Positions 48,827 through 60,004 of a DNA stretch of 64,000 bases are shown here, piece after piece. Numbering within the stretch: position 1 is the first letter of the stretch; each line of letters opens with the position of its first letter. The DNA comes from Enterobacteriaceae bacterium RIT714 (GTDB lineage Bacteria > Pseudomonadota > Gammaproteobacteria > Enterobacterales > Enterobacteriaceae), in the NCBI GenBank assembly GCA_009668015.1, contig WJYB01000004.1, positions 186,001 to 250,000 on the forward strand. The letters are read 5' to 3'. The translations under genes and the position numbers were made by a program. The notes under the pieces are model-generated. The model did not search any database and was not told the DNA's origin. It was given only the letters and a program-made list of their open reading frames with translations.

Positions 48827-48850
48827 GTTTCTGCAAATATTTGCAGAAAC
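48827..48850. promoter_or_regulatory. Perfect 24-bp palindrome, candidate LacI-family operator
   Basis: GTTTCTGCAAAT followed by its exact reverse complement ATTTGCAGAAAC. Centred 34 bp before the regulator start and 156 bp from the divergent oxidoreductase start; likely autoregulatory and shared operator. Confidence 0.8.
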
Positions 48851-48872
48851 TGAATGCGAGCGAGGTCACACT

Positions 48873-49931
48873 ATGCCGGGCAAGCTAAAAATGGACGAAA
48901 TTGCGGCGCTGACGGGCTATTCCATCAGCACCGTTTCGAGGGTGTTAAGCGGCAAATCATATACCAGCGACAAGGCGCGTGAGGCCATCGTAAAGTGCGC
49001 GCGTGAGCTGGGCGTGATGGCGTCGCTGGCCAGTGGCCGGCTGTTAATCAACGGGATTGCCGTGTTTGCGCCGGAAAGAACTTTCCACGGGCGTGGCGAT
49101 ATTTTTTATCTTGAGGTCACAAAAGGTATTGCCGAAGCCAGTGCCCCGCATGACGTCTGGGTGACATATTGCGGATTAGAGGAAAAACGAGCGGATGTGA
49201 AATTATTCCTCGAAAAAGCCGGCCATAAAAATATTAACGCGATAATTATTATTGGCACCGACGATGCCACGATATTGAAACTGGCAACCACGCTGAATAA
49301 ACCCTGCGTCCTGATTAATTCCATTGATCGGGAAATGACCCTGGACTCCGTTTCACCTGATCACCGCGCCATTGGTTTTATGGCGATGCGCCATCTTTTT
49401 GACCAGGGCCACCGCCGCGTGTTGATTATGACCTGCCTGCGGCGGGAAACGCTCTACGCGCGCCTGGACGGTATCAAAGAGGCGTATCGCCATTTTCATG
49501 TCTCTTTTGATTCGCAGCACGATTTGCTGGTGATGGAAAATTTTGCGGCGGAGGAGGCGGAGCGTGCGCTGGACGATTGGCTCTCAACGCATGATAAAGC
49601 GCTGTGGCCGGAGGTGATCTTTCCCAACAGCATCAGCATGACGGAAGGGGTGCTGAAAGCGCTGCATCGTCATGGCGTCCGCGTGCCGGAAGAGATGTCG
49701 ATCATGACCACCGACTTAAGCTGGAATCTGCAAAACCGGCTGGATACGCCCGTTACCGGGATTACGGTGCCGTGCCGTGAGCTGGGAATTGAGGCGGTTC
49801 ACCTGCTGCAAATGCGTATGAACAGGCCGCAGGCGTCAGTATTTAACCTGATGTTGCAGGGCAAGGTGATGGATTATGGCTCCGTGAGTTCTGCCACGCG
49901 CCACGCCGCCCGCGTGGCGCTGGATGAGTGA
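48873..49931 (+). CDS. LacI-family transcriptional regulator
   Basis: 352 residues. N-terminal LacI HTH with MDEIAALTGYSISTVSRVLSGK (begins at residue 7) and a periplasmic-binding-protein-like effector domain. Start at ATG after GCGAGGTC; the frame is open upstream through the operator. Expected to repress the divergent oxidoreductase-transporter operon until a sugar effector binds. Its TGA directly abuts the msrA stop (TGATCA). Confidence 0.9.
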   Translation: MPGKLKMDEIAALTGYSISTVSRVLSGKSYTSDKAREAIVKCARELGVMASLASGRLLINGIAVFAPERTFHGRGDIFYLEVTKGIAEASAPHDVWVTYCGLEEKRADVKLFLEKAGHKNINAIIIIGTDDATILKLATTLNKPCVLINSIDREMTLDSVSPDHRAIGFMAMRHLFDQGHRRVLIMTCLRRETLYARLDGIKEAYRHFHVSFDSQHDLLVMENFAAEEAERALDDWLSTHDKALWPEVIFPNSISMTEGVLKALHRHGVRVPEEMSIMTTDLSWNLQNRLDTPVTGITVPCRELGIEAVHLLQMRMNRPQASVFNLMLQGKVMDYGSVSSATRHAARVALDE

Positions 49932-50573
49932 TCAGGCCAGCTGTGGCGGCAGGCAGACGCCGATCCCACCGATACCGCAGTAGCCGTACGGGTTTTTATG
50001 CAGATACTGCTGGTGGTCGTCCTCTGCATAGTAAAACGGTGTGGCGGTGGCAATTTCAGTGGTGACCTGGCGACGATCGCCCGCGGCGTGCATCGCTTCC
50101 TGGAAGCGCGTCAGGCTGGCGCGCGCAGCGGCATCCTGCTCAGGCGTGAGCGGATAAATGGCGGAACGGTACTGCGTACCATGGTCGTTGCCCTGCTGCA
50201 TCCCTTGTGCCGGATCGTGGTTTTCCCAGAAAACCTGTAATAATTGGTCGTAGCGAATAACTGCAGGATCGTAGACCACGCGCACGGCCTCAGCATGGCC
50301 GGTCTCGCCGGAGCACACTTCGCGGTAGGTGGGATTGGGCGTATATCCACCGGTGTAACCCGCGGCGGTGCTATACACGCCCGGCAGTTGCCAAAAAAGG
50401 CGCTCGACGCCCCAGAAGCAGCCCATGGCAAAGAGGGCGATTTCCATCCCTTCCGGCACGTTGGTCATCGAGCGATCGTTCACGGCATGCAGTGTGGCTA
50501 CCGGCATAGGGGTATTGCGTCCCGGTAACGCATCTGCTTGAGATACAAGATGCTTTTTGTCGAATAAACTCAC
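49932..50573 (-). CDS. msrA: Peptide methionine (S)-sulfoxide reductase MsrA
   Basis: Repairs oxidised methionine in proteins. 213 residues (E. coli 212). Active-site Cys52 in GCFWG, the [26 protein letters not shown] block (starts after residue 70), and C-terminal recycling cysteines in [14 protein letters not shown]. Divergent from tamA as in E. coli. Confidence 0.97.
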   Translation of the reverse strand: MSLFDKKHLVSQADALPGRNTPMPVATLHAVNDRSMTNVPEGMEIALFAMGCFWGVERLFWQLPGVYSTAAGYTGGYTPNPTYREVCSGETGHAEAVRVVYDPAVIRYDQLLQVFWENHDPAQGMQQGNDHGTQYRSAIYPLTPEQDAAARASLTRFQEAMHAAGDRRQVTTEIATATPFYYAEDDHQQYLHKNPYGYCGIGGIGVCLPPQLA

Positions 50574-50796
50574 GGTGGGGCCTCCCGGGCAGCGATGTTT
50601 CAGTTAAGGTTGTCATGAAGCGTGTAATTGAACACAATAAATACGCTGAATGAGTCTAGATTTAAACATAAGAAATATTAGGTCTCTCGGCCATTTTTCA
50701 ACCCACTGATTGGGTTTTGGGCTTTATGCCGTGATACGCCGCGGAGCGGCACTTCAATTGCTTCCAGGGTGGAAACAAGGATATTCAGGAGAAAAC

Positions 50797-52530
50797 GTGC
50801 CAAAGATCCGCCAGTTATGTTTGGTCAGTTTATTGCTGACAAGCGGAGTCGCCAGCGCGGCTAATGTCCGTTTGCAGGTTGAGGGGTTATCCGGGACGCT
50901 GGAAAAAAACGTGCGTGCGCAGCTGTCAACCATTCAGAGTGACGAAGTGACGCCGGACCGGCGCTTTCGCGCGCGCGTGGATGATGCGATCCGCGAAGGG
51001 CTAAAAGCGCTGGGTTACTATGAACCTACCATTGATTTCGACTTACGCCCGCCTCCGGCAAAGGGGAGACAGGTGCTGATTGCCCGCGTGTCGGCGGGTG
51101 AACCGGTGCTGATTGGCGGTACGAACGTCGTACTGCGCGGCGGTGCGCGTACAGACCGGGATTATCTGGATCTGCTGAGTACGCGCCCGAAAGTCGGCAC
51201 CGTGCTGAATCACGGCGATTATGACCACTTCAAAAAAGAACTCACCAGCGTAGCGCTGCGTAAAGGCTACTTCGACAGTCAGTTCAATAAAAGCCAGTTA
51301 GGCGTAGCCCTCGACAGACGTCAGGCGTTCTGGGATATCGATTACGACAGCGGCGAGCGCTACCGTTTTGGCGATGTCACCTTCGAAGGTTCGCAAATCC
51401 GCGACGAGTATCTGCAAAACCTGGTCCCGTTCAAAGAGGGCGAGTACTACCAGTCGAAAGATCTGGCGGAGCTGAACCGTCGCCTTTCTGCCACCGGCTG
51501 GTTTAACTCGGTGGTGGTGGCGCCCGAATTTGATAAAGCCCGTAAGACGAAAGTACTACCGCTGCATGGCGTGGTTTCACCGCGCACCGAAAATACGATT
51601 GAGACAGGTGTCGGCTATTCCACCGACGTGGGGCCGCGCGTGAAGGCCACGTGGAAAAAACCGTGGATGAACTCGTATGGCCACAGCCTGACGACCAGCG
51701 CGAGTATCTCTGCGCCGGAACAGCAGCTCGACTTCAGCTATAAAATGCCGCTGCTGAAAAACCCGCTTGAACAGTATTACCTGTTACAGGGCGGCTTTAA
51801 GCGCACCGATCTGAACGACACCGAGCAGGACTCCACCACGCTTGCCGTGTCGCGCTTTTGGGACCTCTCCAGCGGCTGGCAGCGCGCAATTAACCTGCGC
51901 TGGAGTCTCGACCACTTTACCCAGGCGAATGTGACCAATACCACCATGCTGCTTTATCCGGGCGTGATGATTAGCCGTACGCGCTCGCGCGGCGGCCTGA
52001 TGCCTGTCTGGGGCGATTCGCAGCGGTATTCGATTGATTATTCCAACACGGCGTGGGGATCGGACGTTGATTTCTCCGTGGTGCAGGCGCAAAACGTCTG
52101 GATCCGTACCTTCTATGATAAGCACCGTTTTGTCACCCGCGGCAACCTGGGCTGGATTGAAACCGGCGATTTCGAACGCGTGCCGCCGGACCTGCGCTTC
52201 TTTGCGGGCGGCGACCGCAGTATTCGCGGCTACAAATACAAATCCATCTCGCCCGAAAACGACAAAGGCCAGCTGACGGGAGCGTCAAAACTGGCGACCG
52301 GATCGCTGGAGTATCAGTACAACGTCTCCGGCAAATGGTGGGGGGCGATGTTTGTTGATGGCGGCGAGGCGGTGAACGATATCCGCAGAAGCGATTTCAA
52401 AACCGGCGCGGGTGTTGGCGTGCGCTGGCAATCCCCCGTTGGGCCAATCAAGCTCGATTTCGCCGTTCCGGTGGGGGATAAAGACGAGCACGGTTTACAG
52501 TTTTACATCGGTCTGGGGCCTGAATTATGA
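50797..52530 (+). CDS. tamA: TamA, Omp85-family outer-membrane translocation subunit
   Basis: Outer-membrane part of the TAM complex, which assists outer-membrane protein assembly and phospholipid transport. 577 residues from a GTG start (AGGAG 6 bases upstream; residues [10 protein letters not shown] follow), the same length as E. coli. Signal peptide, three POTRA domains (about 22-265) and a 16-strand barrel ending IGLGPEL; the barrel carries GGDRSIRGY. Its stop overlaps the tamB start by 4 bp. Confidence 0.97.
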   Translation: MPKIRQLCLVSLLLTSGVASAANVRLQVEGLSGTLEKNVRAQLSTIQSDEVTPDRRFRARVDDAIREGLKALGYYEPTIDFDLRPPPAKGRQVLIARVSAGEPVLIGGTNVVLRGGARTDRDYLDLLSTRPKVGTVLNHGDYDHFKKELTSVALRKGYFDSQFNKSQLGVALDRRQAFWDIDYDSGERYRFGDVTFEGSQIRDEYLQNLVPFKEGEYYQSKDLAELNRRLSATGWFNSVVVAPEFDKARKTKVLPLHGVVSPRTENTIETGVGYSTDVGPRVKATWKKPWMNSYGHSLTTSASISAPEQQLDFSYKMPLLKNPLEQYYLLQGGFKRTDLNDTEQDSTTLAVSRFWDLSSGWQRAINLRWSLDHFTQANVTNTTMLLYPGVMISRTRSRGGLMPVWGDSQRYSIDYSNTAWGSDVDFSVVQAQNVWIRTFYDKHRFVTRGNLGWIETGDFERVPPDLRFFAGGDRSIRGYKYKSISPENDKGQLTGASKLATGSLEYQYNVSGKWWGAMFVDGGEAVNDIRRSDFKTGAGVGVRWQSPVGPIKLDFAVPVGDKDEHGLQFYIGLGPEL

Positions 52531-55500
52531 GTTTATGGAAGAAGATAAGCCTCGGCGTTCTGATTTTTATCCTGCTGCTGCTCGGTACGGTGGCATTCCT
52601 GGTGGGGACCACCACCGGTCTGCATCTGCTGTTTAACGCGGCAAACCGCTGGGTTCCTGGGCTGGAGATCGGCCAGGTCACGGGCGGCTGGCGCGATCTT
52701 AGCCTCAAGAATATTCGTTACCAGCAGCCCGGCGTGGCGGTCAACGCGGGTGAATTCCATCTGGCGGTTAAGCTGGGTTGTCTGCGCGACAGCAGCCTGT
52801 GTGTGAACGATTTGTCGCTAAAAGACGTTAATGTGGCGATAGATTCGAAAAAAATGCCAAAGTCTGCGCCGGTCGAAGAGGAGGAGAGTGGTCCGCTGAA
52901 CCTCTCCACTCCCTACCCGATTGCGCTGTATCGGGTTGCCCTTAATAACGTCAATATTAAGATCGACGACACAACCGTCTCGGTAATGGACTTCACCTCC
53001 GGCCTGCGCTGGCAGGAGAAGAATCTCACGCTGACGCCCACCGCGCTACAGGGGCTGCTGATTGCCCTGCCGAAAGTAGCAAAAGTGGCGCAGGAAGAGA
53101 TTGTCGAACCGAAAATCCAGAATCCGCAGCCAGAAGAAAAACCGCTGGGTGAGACGCTTAAAGATCTCTTCTCGCAACCGGTTCTGCCGCAGATGACCGA
53201 TGTCCATCTGCCGCTCAATCTGAATATCGAAGAGTTTAAAGGTGAACAGCTGAGACTGACCGGCGACACCGATCTGACGGTGTTCAATATGCTGCTGAAA
53301 GTCAGCAGCATCGACGGCGAGATGAAGCTCGACGCGCTGGATATTGATACCAACCAGGGCAGCGTTAACGCCACCGGTAATGCGCAGCTGCGTGATAACT
53401 GGCCGGTGGATTTCACCCTGAACAGCACGCTGAATATTGACCCGCTCAAGGGCGAAAAGGTGAAGCTGAAAGTGGGCGGCGCGCTGCGGGAGAAACTGGA
53501 GTTTGGCGTTAATTTGTCCGGCCCGGTCGATATGGTCCTGCGCGGGCAAACGCAGTTAGCCGAGGCCGGATTGCCGCTCAATCTGGAACTGGTCAGTGAA
53601 CAGCTTTACTGGCCGTTCACGGGGGAGAAGCAGTTCCAGGCCGACGATCTGAAGCTCAAACTGAGCGGTAAAATGACCGATTACACGCTGTCGTTCCGTA
53701 CGGCGGTGAAAGGGCAGGGCGTGCCGCCAGCGAATATTACTTTAGATGCGAAGGGTAACGAGCAGCAGATTAAGCTCGATAAACTCTCCGTGGCGGCGCT
53801 GGAGGGTACAACGGAACTGACGGCGCTGCTCGACTGGCAAAAGGCGATCAGCTGGCGCGGCGAGCTTAAGCTTAACGGTATCGATACCGCCAAAGAGGTG
53901 CCGGACTGGCCGTCGAAGCTGAATGGTCTGATCAAAACGAGCGGAAGCTTGTACGGCGGCACCTGGCAGGTGGATGTGCCGGAGATCAAAATCAGCGGCA
54001 ACGTGAAGCAGAACAACGTGAACGTTGAAGGCGCGCTGAAAGGCAACAGCTACCTGCAATGGATTATCCCGAAACTGCACGTGGCGCTGGGGCGCAACAC
54101 CGCGGATATCAAAGGTGAGCTGGGCGTTAAAGATCTCGATCTTGATGCCACTATTGATGCGCCTAATCTCGACAATGCGCTGCCTGGGCTTGGCGGAACG
54201 GCGAAAGGTCTGCTCAAAGTGCGCGGTACGGTTGATGCGCCGCAGATTCTGGCCGACATCACTGCCAACAGTTTGCGCTGGCAGGAGCTGTCCATCGCTC
54301 GCGTTCTGCTGAAAGGGGACGTCAAATCCACCGACCAGATCGCGGGCAACCTGAATCTGCGCGTGGAGCGGATTTCCCAGCCGGATGTGAATATCAGCCT
54401 GGTGACGCTGGACGCGAAAGGCAGCGAAAAGCAGCACGATCTCCAGCTGCGCGTGCAGGGCGAGCCGGTTTCTGGCCAGCTGCATCTGACCGGCAGTTTC
54501 GATCGTAAAGAAGAACGCTGGAAAGGCCAGCTGGATAACACCCGCTTTACAACCCCGGTTGGACCGCTGGCGTTGTCTCGTTCCATCGCGCTGGATTATC
54601 GCAACGCAGAGCAGAAAATCAGCATTGGGCCACACTGCTGGACGAACCCGAATGCCGAACTGTGTGTGCCGCAGACCATTGACGCGGGAGCAGAAGGGCG
54701 CGCGGTCGTCAATCTCAACCGCTTTGACCTGGCGATGCTAAAACCGTTTATGCCGGATACCACCCAGGCGAGCGGGGTATTTAGTGGTAAAGCGGATGTC
54801 TCGTGGGACACCACTAAAGAAGGGCTGCCGCAGGGGAACGTCACGCTCTCCGGACGTAACGTGAAGGTCACGCAGACGGTGAATGACGCGCCACTGCCGG
54901 TTGCCTTCGACACGCTGAATCTGACGGCAGACTTGCATAATAATCGCGCAGAACTGGGCTGGCTGATACGTCTGACCAATAACGGCCAGTTCGACGGTCA
55001 GGTGCAAATCACCGATCCGCAAGGACGGCGTAACCTGGGTGGCAACGTCAATATCCGCAATTTCAATCTCGCGATGGCGAACGCTATTTTCTCGCGTGGT
55101 GAAAAGGCCGCCGGGATGCTGAATGCCAATCTGAGACTGGCGGGGAATGTGCAAAGCCCGCAGCTGTTTGGGCAGATGCAGCTCAACGGCGTAGATATCG
55201 ACGGTAACTTTATGCCGTTTGATATGCAGCCAAGCCAGATTGCGATGAACTTCAACGGGATGAGCTCGACGCTTGCTGGCGTGGTGCGTACCCAGCAGGG
55301 GCAGATTAACCTCAGCGGTGATGCCGACTGGAGTCAGATTGATAACTGGCGCGCGCGCGTAGCGGCGAAAGGCAGCAGAGTGCGGATCACCGTGCCGCCG
55401 ATGGTGCGCCTGGATGTCTCGCCGGATGTGGTGTTTGAAGCCACGCCAAGCCTGTTTACCCTTGACGGGCGCGTCGATGTGCCGTGGGCGCGTATCGTGG

Positions 55501-56303
55501 TGCATGACGTACCGGAGAGCGCGGTCGGCGTCTCCAGCGACGAAGTGATGCTTAATAATAATCTGAAGCCGGCTGAACCGAAAAGTGCCGGTATTCCGAT
55601 CAACAGTAATCTGATCGTTCACGTCGGAAACAACGTGCGTCTCGATGCGTTTGGTCTGAAGGCCCGACTCACGGGCGACCTGAAAGTGGCGCAAGATCAA
55701 CAGGGACTTGGCCTTAACGGGCAGATCACTATTCCTGAAGGACGCTTCCACGCCTACGGTCAGGACCTGATTGTCCGTAAAGGTGAACTGCTGTTCTCCG
55801 GCCCGCCGGACCAGCCGCTGCTGAATATCGAAGCAATTCGTAATCCGGAAGCAACGGAGAACGACGTGATTGCCGGGGTGCGTGTGACCGGGACCGCCGA
55901 CGAGCCGAAGGCGGAGATCTTCTCCGACCCGGCGATGTCGCAGCAGGAAGCCCTCTCCTATCTGCTGCGCGGACAGGGGCTGGATAGCCAGCAGAGCGAC
56001 AGTGCGGCGATGACATCCATGTTAGTGGGCCTGGGGGTTGCACAAAGTGGGCAGGTTGTGGGTAAAATCGGCGAGACGTTTGGCGTAAGTAATCTGGCGC
56101 TGGACACCCAGGGGGTCGGTGACTCTTCGCAAGTGGTGGTCAGTGGCTATGTCCTGCCAGGTCTGCAGGTGAAATACGGTGTAGGGATCTTTGACTCACT
56201 GGCAACTCTCACGTTACGCTATCGCCTGATGCCTAAGCTATATCTGGAAGCGGTGTCTGGCGTAGACCAGGCGCTCGATTTGCTCTATCAGTTTGAGTTT
56301 TAG
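52527..56303 (+). CDS. tamB: TamB, AsmA-like inner-membrane TAM subunit
   Basis: 1258 residues (E. coli 1259). One N-terminal TM anchor (about 7-27), then a long beta-taco groove spanning the periplasm that carries phospholipids, and a C-terminal DUF490 domain (about 930-1258) that contacts TamA. Ends [20 protein letters not shown]. Overlap ATGA with tamA couples translation; ytfP starts 2 bp after its stop. Confidence 0.97.
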   Translation: MSLWKKISLGVLIFILLLLGTVAFLVGTTTGLHLLFNAANRWVPGLEIGQVTGGWRDLSLKNIRYQQPGVAVNAGEFHLAVKLGCLRDSSLCVNDLSLKDVNVAIDSKKMPKSAPVEEEESGPLNLSTPYPIALYRVALNNVNIKIDDTTVSVMDFTSGLRWQEKNLTLTPTALQGLLIALPKVAKVAQEEIVEPKIQNPQPEEKPLGETLKDLFSQPVLPQMTDVHLPLNLNIEEFKGEQLRLTGDTDLTVFNMLLKVSSIDGEMKLDALDIDTNQGSVNATGNAQLRDNWPVDFTLNSTLNIDPLKGEKVKLKVGGALREKLEFGVNLSGPVDMVLRGQTQLAEAGLPLNLELVSEQLYWPFTGEKQFQADDLKLKLSGKMTDYTLSFRTAVKGQGVPPANITLDAKGNEQQIKLDKLSVAALEGTTELTALLDWQKAISWRGELKLNGIDTAKEVPDWPSKLNGLIKTSGSLYGGTWQVDVPEIKISGNVKQNNVNVEGALKGNSYLQWIIPKLHVALGRNTADIKGELGVKDLDLDATIDAPNLDNALPGLGGTAKGLLKVRGTVDAPQILADITANSLRWQELSIARVLLKGDVKSTDQIAGNLNLRVERISQPDVNISLVTLDAKGSEKQHDLQLRVQGEPVSGQLHLTGSFDRKEERWKGQLDNTRFTTPVGPLALSRSIALDYRNAEQKISIGPHCWTNPNAELCVPQTIDAGAEGRAVVNLNRFDLAMLKPFMPDTTQASGVFSGKADVSWDTTKEGLPQGNVTLSGRNVKVTQTVNDAPLPVAFDTLNLTADLHNNRAELGWLIRLTNNGQFDGQVQITDPQGRRNLGGNVNIRNFNLAMANAIFSRGEKAAGMLNANLRLAGNVQSPQLFGQMQLNGVDIDGNFMPFDMQPSQIAMNFNGMSSTLAGVVRTQQGQINLSGDADWSQIDNWRARVAAKGSRVRITVPPMVRLDVSPDVVFEATPSLFTLDGRVDVPWARIVVHDVPESAVGVSSDEVMLNNNLKPAEPKSAGIPINSNLIVHVGNNVRLDAFGLKARLTGDLKVAQDQQGLGLNGQITIPEGRFHAYGQDLIVRKGELLFSGPPDQPLLNIEAIRNPEATENDVIAGVRVTGTADEPKAEIFSDPAMSQQEALSYLLRGQGLDSQQSDSAAMTSMLVGLGVAQSGQVVGKIGETFGVSNLALDTQGVGDSSQVVVSGYVLPGLQVKYGVGIFDSLATLTLRYRLMPKLYLEAVSGVDQALDLLYQFEF

Positions 56304-56305
56304 CA

Positions 56306-56650
56306 ATGCGAATATTTGTATACGGCAGTTTACGAACCAAGCAAGGCAACAGTCACTGGATGACGAACGCCCAGTTGCTGGGTAATTACAATATTGAAAA
56401 CTACCAGTTGTACAGTCTGGGCCACTATCCAGGCGCGGTTCCGGGGAACGGAACAGTACAGGGAGAGGTTTATCGTATTGATAATGCCACGCTAGCCGAA
56501 CTTGATGCCTTGCGCACCAGGGGCGGTGAATATGCACGTCAGTTGATCCAGACCCCGTATGGGAGTGCATGGATGTATGTGTACCAGCGTCCGGTCGATG
56601 GATTGAAACTGATTGAAAACGGTAACTGGCTGGACAGAGACCAGTACTGA
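56306..56650 (+). CDS. ytfP: YtfP, gamma-glutamylcyclotransferase-like protein
   Basis: 114 residues (E. coli 113) of the GGCT/AIG2 fold: VYGSLR at residues 5-10, the LGHYPGAVPGNG loop, VQGEVYRID and the candidate catalytic Glu in RGGEYARQ. Activity has not been shown for E. coli YtfP. Third gene of the tamA-tamB-ytfP operon. Confidence 0.95.
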   Translation: MRIFVYGSLRTKQGNSHWMTNAQLLGNYNIENYQLYSLGHYPGAVPGNGTVQGEVYRIDNATLAELDALRTRGGEYARQLIQTPYGSAWMYVYQRPVDGLKLIENGNWLDRDQY

Positions 56651-56656
56651 TATGAA

Positions 56657-56686
56657 CAACGCCACCTTCGGGTGGCGTTGTTTTTT
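56657..56686 (+). terminator. Terminator of the tam operon
   Basis: CAACGCCACC and GGTGGCGTTG with a TTCG tetraloop, followed by TTTTTT. Confidence 0.93.
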
Positions 56687-56692
56687 GTGGGA

Positions 56693-58675
56693 TTAAAACT
56701 CGATACGTGCGCCGAGATTATAGCGACGGCCTTCCAGCTGACCGTAGTCTCCCCAGGAGGTAGTGCGTTTCGGGTCGGTATCGAACAGGTTGTAAACACC
56801 CGCCAGCAGCTGCGTATTTTTGTTCAGCTTATAACGTGCGCCGATATCCACCAGCGTGTAAGACTCATAATGCGTACCGCTGTTGCTGTCACGGTTGCTG
56901 CTGCGATAATTCGCCGTGCTCCACAGATCCAGCGCTTGCGTGGCGGCCCAGTTCAGTGACAGATTCGCCATGTGGCGCGGATAATCATTCAGCGCGTAGC
57001 CTTTATTCGCACCGGATTTCTGTTCGCTATGGTTCCAGGTGTAGTTGACGTTCGCTTTCAGCGCTTCGGTGACCTGCCAGTCGGCATTCAGCTCGATACC
57101 GTAAACGTCGGCTTCACTGACGTTGAAGTATTTATCCACCGAGTCCGCTTTATAACCGTTAACCACACACTGGTGAGTGGCCGTTGTTTCACAGATCGTC
57201 TGCTCGGAGATTTTGTCCTTAAACTGGGTGTAGAACACGGTTCCATCCAGCGAAAGCGATTTCCCGGTCCAGTACAGGCCCGTTTCGGCGTTAACGCTTT
57301 TTTCCGGCTTCAGATCGTCATTACCTACCGTCAGGAACGGGTAAGGCGGCGTTGAGCCGTGCGGAGTAATAAACTGATCTGACGTGGCGCGCAGTTCGGG
57401 CTTTTTATAGCCCGCGGAGAGGCCGCCTTTCAGCGTCCAGGCGTCGTTAATCGCCCAGTTGCCGTACAGTTTTGGCGTGACGTGAGCGCCGAAATAGCTG
57501 TCGTAATCGCCGCGCGCAGAGGTGGTCAGGATGAAGTCGTTGATCGTCCAGCTATCTTCTGCAAACAGCGCCCAGCCGTTTCGGGTCACTTCGGTGACAG
57601 GTTCTACGCCCGGCAGCGTTTTGCCCGACTCATAGAAGTGGTCATTGAGCTCTTCACGCGTAAAGTTGGCGCCGACGGTGAGCTTATGGTCATCGAAGGT
57701 AAAGGTCGTTTGCGAGTTGGCGACGTAGTTTTCGGTCTGCACATACTCTGGCGACGTGTTGTCCAGCAGATACTTCGAACGCCCTTTTTCGTAGTTGATG
57801 TAGTTGGTTGTGGCGATAGTGTCATCGGCATACCAGCCGGTGTGGGTCAGGGTGACTGCATCGCGATCGAATTTCCACATCCACGGCGTACCGCGTTTTT
57901 TGGTGCGGTTTTTCTCTTGCTCGCCGACGACCACATTCAGATCGAACAGGTTATTGTCGCTGGCCTTGAGGCCCAGAGTGGCATCGACGGACTTACGGTT
58001 ATGTTTGCCGAAGTAGTTCTGGCGCTCATCATCGCGGCGATCCAGTCCGTCTGCGGCAATGCTTAAACCCAGTTTATCCTGAATCAACGGTCCCATCGCG
58101 AACAGGTTCAGCTGGCTGGTGTTACCCAAATCCTTGTGCTCCTGCAGCCAGGTGTTCGCTGCGATCGCCCCCGTCCAGTCTTCCACGCCGTACGGTTTTT
58201 TGGTGATGACGTTAACCACGCCGCCGATGGCGTCAGAGCCATACAAAGAGGACATCGGCCCGCGAATCACTTCGATACGTTCGATGGCTTCCATCGGCGG
58301 TAAAAAGCCCGCTTCTGCACCGATATCCTGGCCATAAGGCCGCGATTCGCTGGTGTTCTGCTTGACGCTGTTGACCATAAACGCCGTATAGCTGGAGTCC
58401 ATGCCGCGCATCATAATGCTGCCGTTGGCCATATCGCTGCCGCCGTTCGATACCGACACGCCGGGGATATTTTTAAGCGCGTCGCCGATGGTCTGGTCGG
58501 GTTGAATATCCAGCGTTTTACGATCGATACTTGAAATCGTCGCGGGCGCTTCTTTTTTCTGTTGTGAAAAGCCGGTCGCGGTGACCACCATTTCATCATC
58601 CGCCTGGGCGGATAAAGCCATACTGCCAGTGAATGCCACTATTCCTGTGAACGTAATAAGTTGACGCGTTTTCAT
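56693..58675 (-). CDS. TonB-dependent catecholate-siderophore-type receptor
   Basis: 660 residues from MKTRQLITF (an ATG two codons upstream is equally possible). Signal peptide to about residue 25, TonB box EMVVTATG, plug domain (about 35-150; IRGPMSSLYGSDAIGGVVNVITK region) and a 22-strand barrel ending in YNLGARIEF with terminal Phe. Closest in style to FepA/IroN/CirA. It follows a YncE-like gene but is separated from it by a strong terminator hairpin. Not present at this site in E. coli. Confidence 0.9.
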   Translation of the reverse strand: MKTRQLITFTGIVAFTGSMALSAQADDEMVVTATGFSQQKKEAPATISSIDRKTLDIQPDQTIGDALKNIPGVSVSNGGSDMANGSIMMRGMDSSYTAFMVNSVKQNTSESRPYGQDIGAEAGFLPPMEAIERIEVIRGPMSSLYGSDAIGGVVNVITKKPYGVEDWTGAIAANTWLQEHKDLGNTSQLNLFAMGPLIQDKLGLSIAADGLDRRDDERQNYFGKHNRKSVDATLGLKASDNNLFDLNVVVGEQEKNRTKKRGTPWMWKFDRDAVTLTHTGWYADDTIATTNYINYEKGRSKYLLDNTSPEYVQTENYVANSQTTFTFDDHKLTVGANFTREELNDHFYESGKTLPGVEPVTEVTRNGWALFAEDSWTINDFILTTSARGDYDSYFGAHVTPKLYGNWAINDAWTLKGGLSAGYKKPELRATSDQFITPHGSTPPYPFLTVGNDDLKPEKSVNAETGLYWTGKSLSLDGTVFYTQFKDKISEQTICETTATHQCVVNGYKADSVDKYFNVSEADVYGIELNADWQVTEALKANVNYTWNHSEQKSGANKGYALNDYPRHMANLSLNWAATQALDLWSTANYRSSNRDSNSGTHYESYTLVDIGARYKLNKNTQLLAGVYNLFDTDPKRTTSWGDYGQLEGRRYNLGARIEF

Positions 58676-58699
58676 AGCCATAAACCCAAAAGGAAAAAT

Positions 58700-58733
58700 A
58701 AAAAAACACCCTGCGGTCTTACGCCGCAAGGTG
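58700..58733 (-). terminator. Terminator/attenuator between YncE-like gene and TonB receptor
   Basis: Minus strand: CACCTTGCGG pairs with CCGCAGGGTG (one wobble) around a 7-nt loop, followed by seven T. Only 25 bp separate it from the receptor start codon. Confidence 0.85.
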
Positions 58734-58748
58734 TGGTGGATGATGAAA

Positions 58749-59819
58749 TCAGAGCTTATCGAGCGTAATTTTCAGCACGTAATCGGGGCGGTCTTTTGCC
58801 ACTTTCTCATCTTGTTTAATGCTGGCGTACAGCACATTTCCGTCAGAAGAGAGGGCGAGACTATTAGGCATGGCGTTGGTCGCAATGCTGTTTTTCAGCT
58901 GGTACGTTTTGCTGTCGATAATGCTGATGAGTTTGGCGTTGCGATGGGTGACGTACACTTCGCTGCGCTTTTCGTTATAAAGCACCGCCAGCGAGTTGGT
59001 GACGTCGATATGGTCCAGCACCCGGCCAGTATTAATATCGACCACCAGCACCTTGGGTAAATCGGGATCGGTCAGGAAGGCGCGATTATTTTTGCTGTCG
59101 AGGGCGATATTCAGGAAGAAATGTTTTTTCTCCGGTTCGACGGTGAATCGGCTGACAATTTTGTCGGTCGTTGTGTCTACGGCGATCAGTTCATTTCTGC
59201 CGTTAACCACATACAGGCGATTTTTCTGCGCATCCAGCGCCAGCCCGGTCGGATATTCACCCATATTGGTCAGGGTCGTGATCAGCTGACGCTTTTCGGT
59301 ATCGACAACCCAGACGATCCCCTTTTCCACTACGCCCGAGACGTATAAGCGGTGGCGTTGTTTATCGAGCACCATTTCGCGGGTATGGGCGATCTCTTTC
59401 GGGTTGCTGGTGTCGGCGAGCTGTATCACGGCCAGCTCTTTGCCGGTCCGGGTATCAATCAGAGTGACTGAACCTTCCAGCGTATTGCCCACGTAGAGGA
59501 GATGATTTTCTTCATCCAGGGCGGTGGCAAATGCCCTGCGGCTGGTCTCGATGACGCCTGTTCCGGTCAGATCTTCGAGGTCCAGTTTGTAGATTTTGCC
59601 CTGGGTTTTGTCTTTATCGAATGAGGGTGCGCTGGCGGCAAATAACACCTTTGCCTGGCCATCGTAAGCGAGTTCGTACACGCCGTGGCCCACGGGCTGA
59701 GTGACAAAATCTTTTTCTGGCAGCGGGGCGGCGAAACTCGTGACGCTGGTCAACATTAATGCCGCAGCGATGGCTGAGGCGACAGACGCTTTAAAGGTCT
59801 TCACATTGTGTAGGGTCAT
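58749..59819 (-). CDS. YncE-like periplasmic beta-propeller protein
   Basis: 356 residues with a signal peptide (to about residue 30) and repeated blades (LYVGNTLEGSVTLIDTRTGKEL; LYVVNGRNELIAVDTTTDKIV; NSLALSSDGNVLYASIKQ), like E. coli YncE, a Fur-regulated seven-bladed propeller of unclear function. Preceded by a Fur-type box and followed by a TonB receptor, so an iron-uptake role is likely. Confidence 0.85.
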   Translation of the reverse strand: MTLHNVKTFKASVASAIAAALMLTSVTSFAAPLPEKDFVTQPVGHGVYELAYDGQAKVLFAASAPSFDKDKTQGKIYKLDLEDLTGTGVIETSRRAFATALDEENHLLYVGNTLEGSVTLIDTRTGKELAVIQLADTSNPKEIAHTREMVLDKQRHRLYVSGVVEKGIVWVVDTEKRQLITTLTNMGEYPTGLALDAQKNRLYVVNGRNELIAVDTTTDKIVSRFTVEPEKKHFFLNIALDSKNNRAFLTDPDLPKVLVVDINTGRVLDHIDVTNSLAVLYNEKRSEVYVTHRNAKLISIIDSKTYQLKNSIATNAMPNSLALSSDGNVLYASIKQDEKVAKDRPDYVLKITLDKL

Positions 59820-59851
59820 TGACGTTTATTCACATTTGTTTACGAACTGAA

Positions 59852-59876
59852 AATGATAATGAGATCTACTATCATT
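59852..59876 (-). promoter_or_regulatory. Fur box
   Basis: AATGATA and TATCATT arms with AATGATAATGAGATCT overlapping, 33 bp upstream of the YncE-like start. Resembles the GATAATGATAATCATTATC consensus. Confidence 0.75.
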
Positions 59877-59960
59877 AGCAATTGCAACTTTGAGGTGAGT
59901 GCTACCTTTTCTGGTAGGTCAATAACCGGTTAAATCTTAAGGAGATAGGGGCAGGCAGGC

Positions 59961-59987
59961 ATAAAAAAGCCCCGACTCGCGGGGCTT
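59961..59987 (-). terminator. Terminator after ppa
   Basis: AAGCCCCG and CGGGGCTT with a 5-nt loop; six T on the minus strand. Confidence 0.88.
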
Positions 59988-60004
59988 AGAACGGAGGGTA
60001 AGAA

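Noticed and set aside
53742-55751. Minus-strand ORFs of about 300 codons opposite tamB
   Set aside because: Antisense shadows of tamB with compositions typical of reversed coding sequence.
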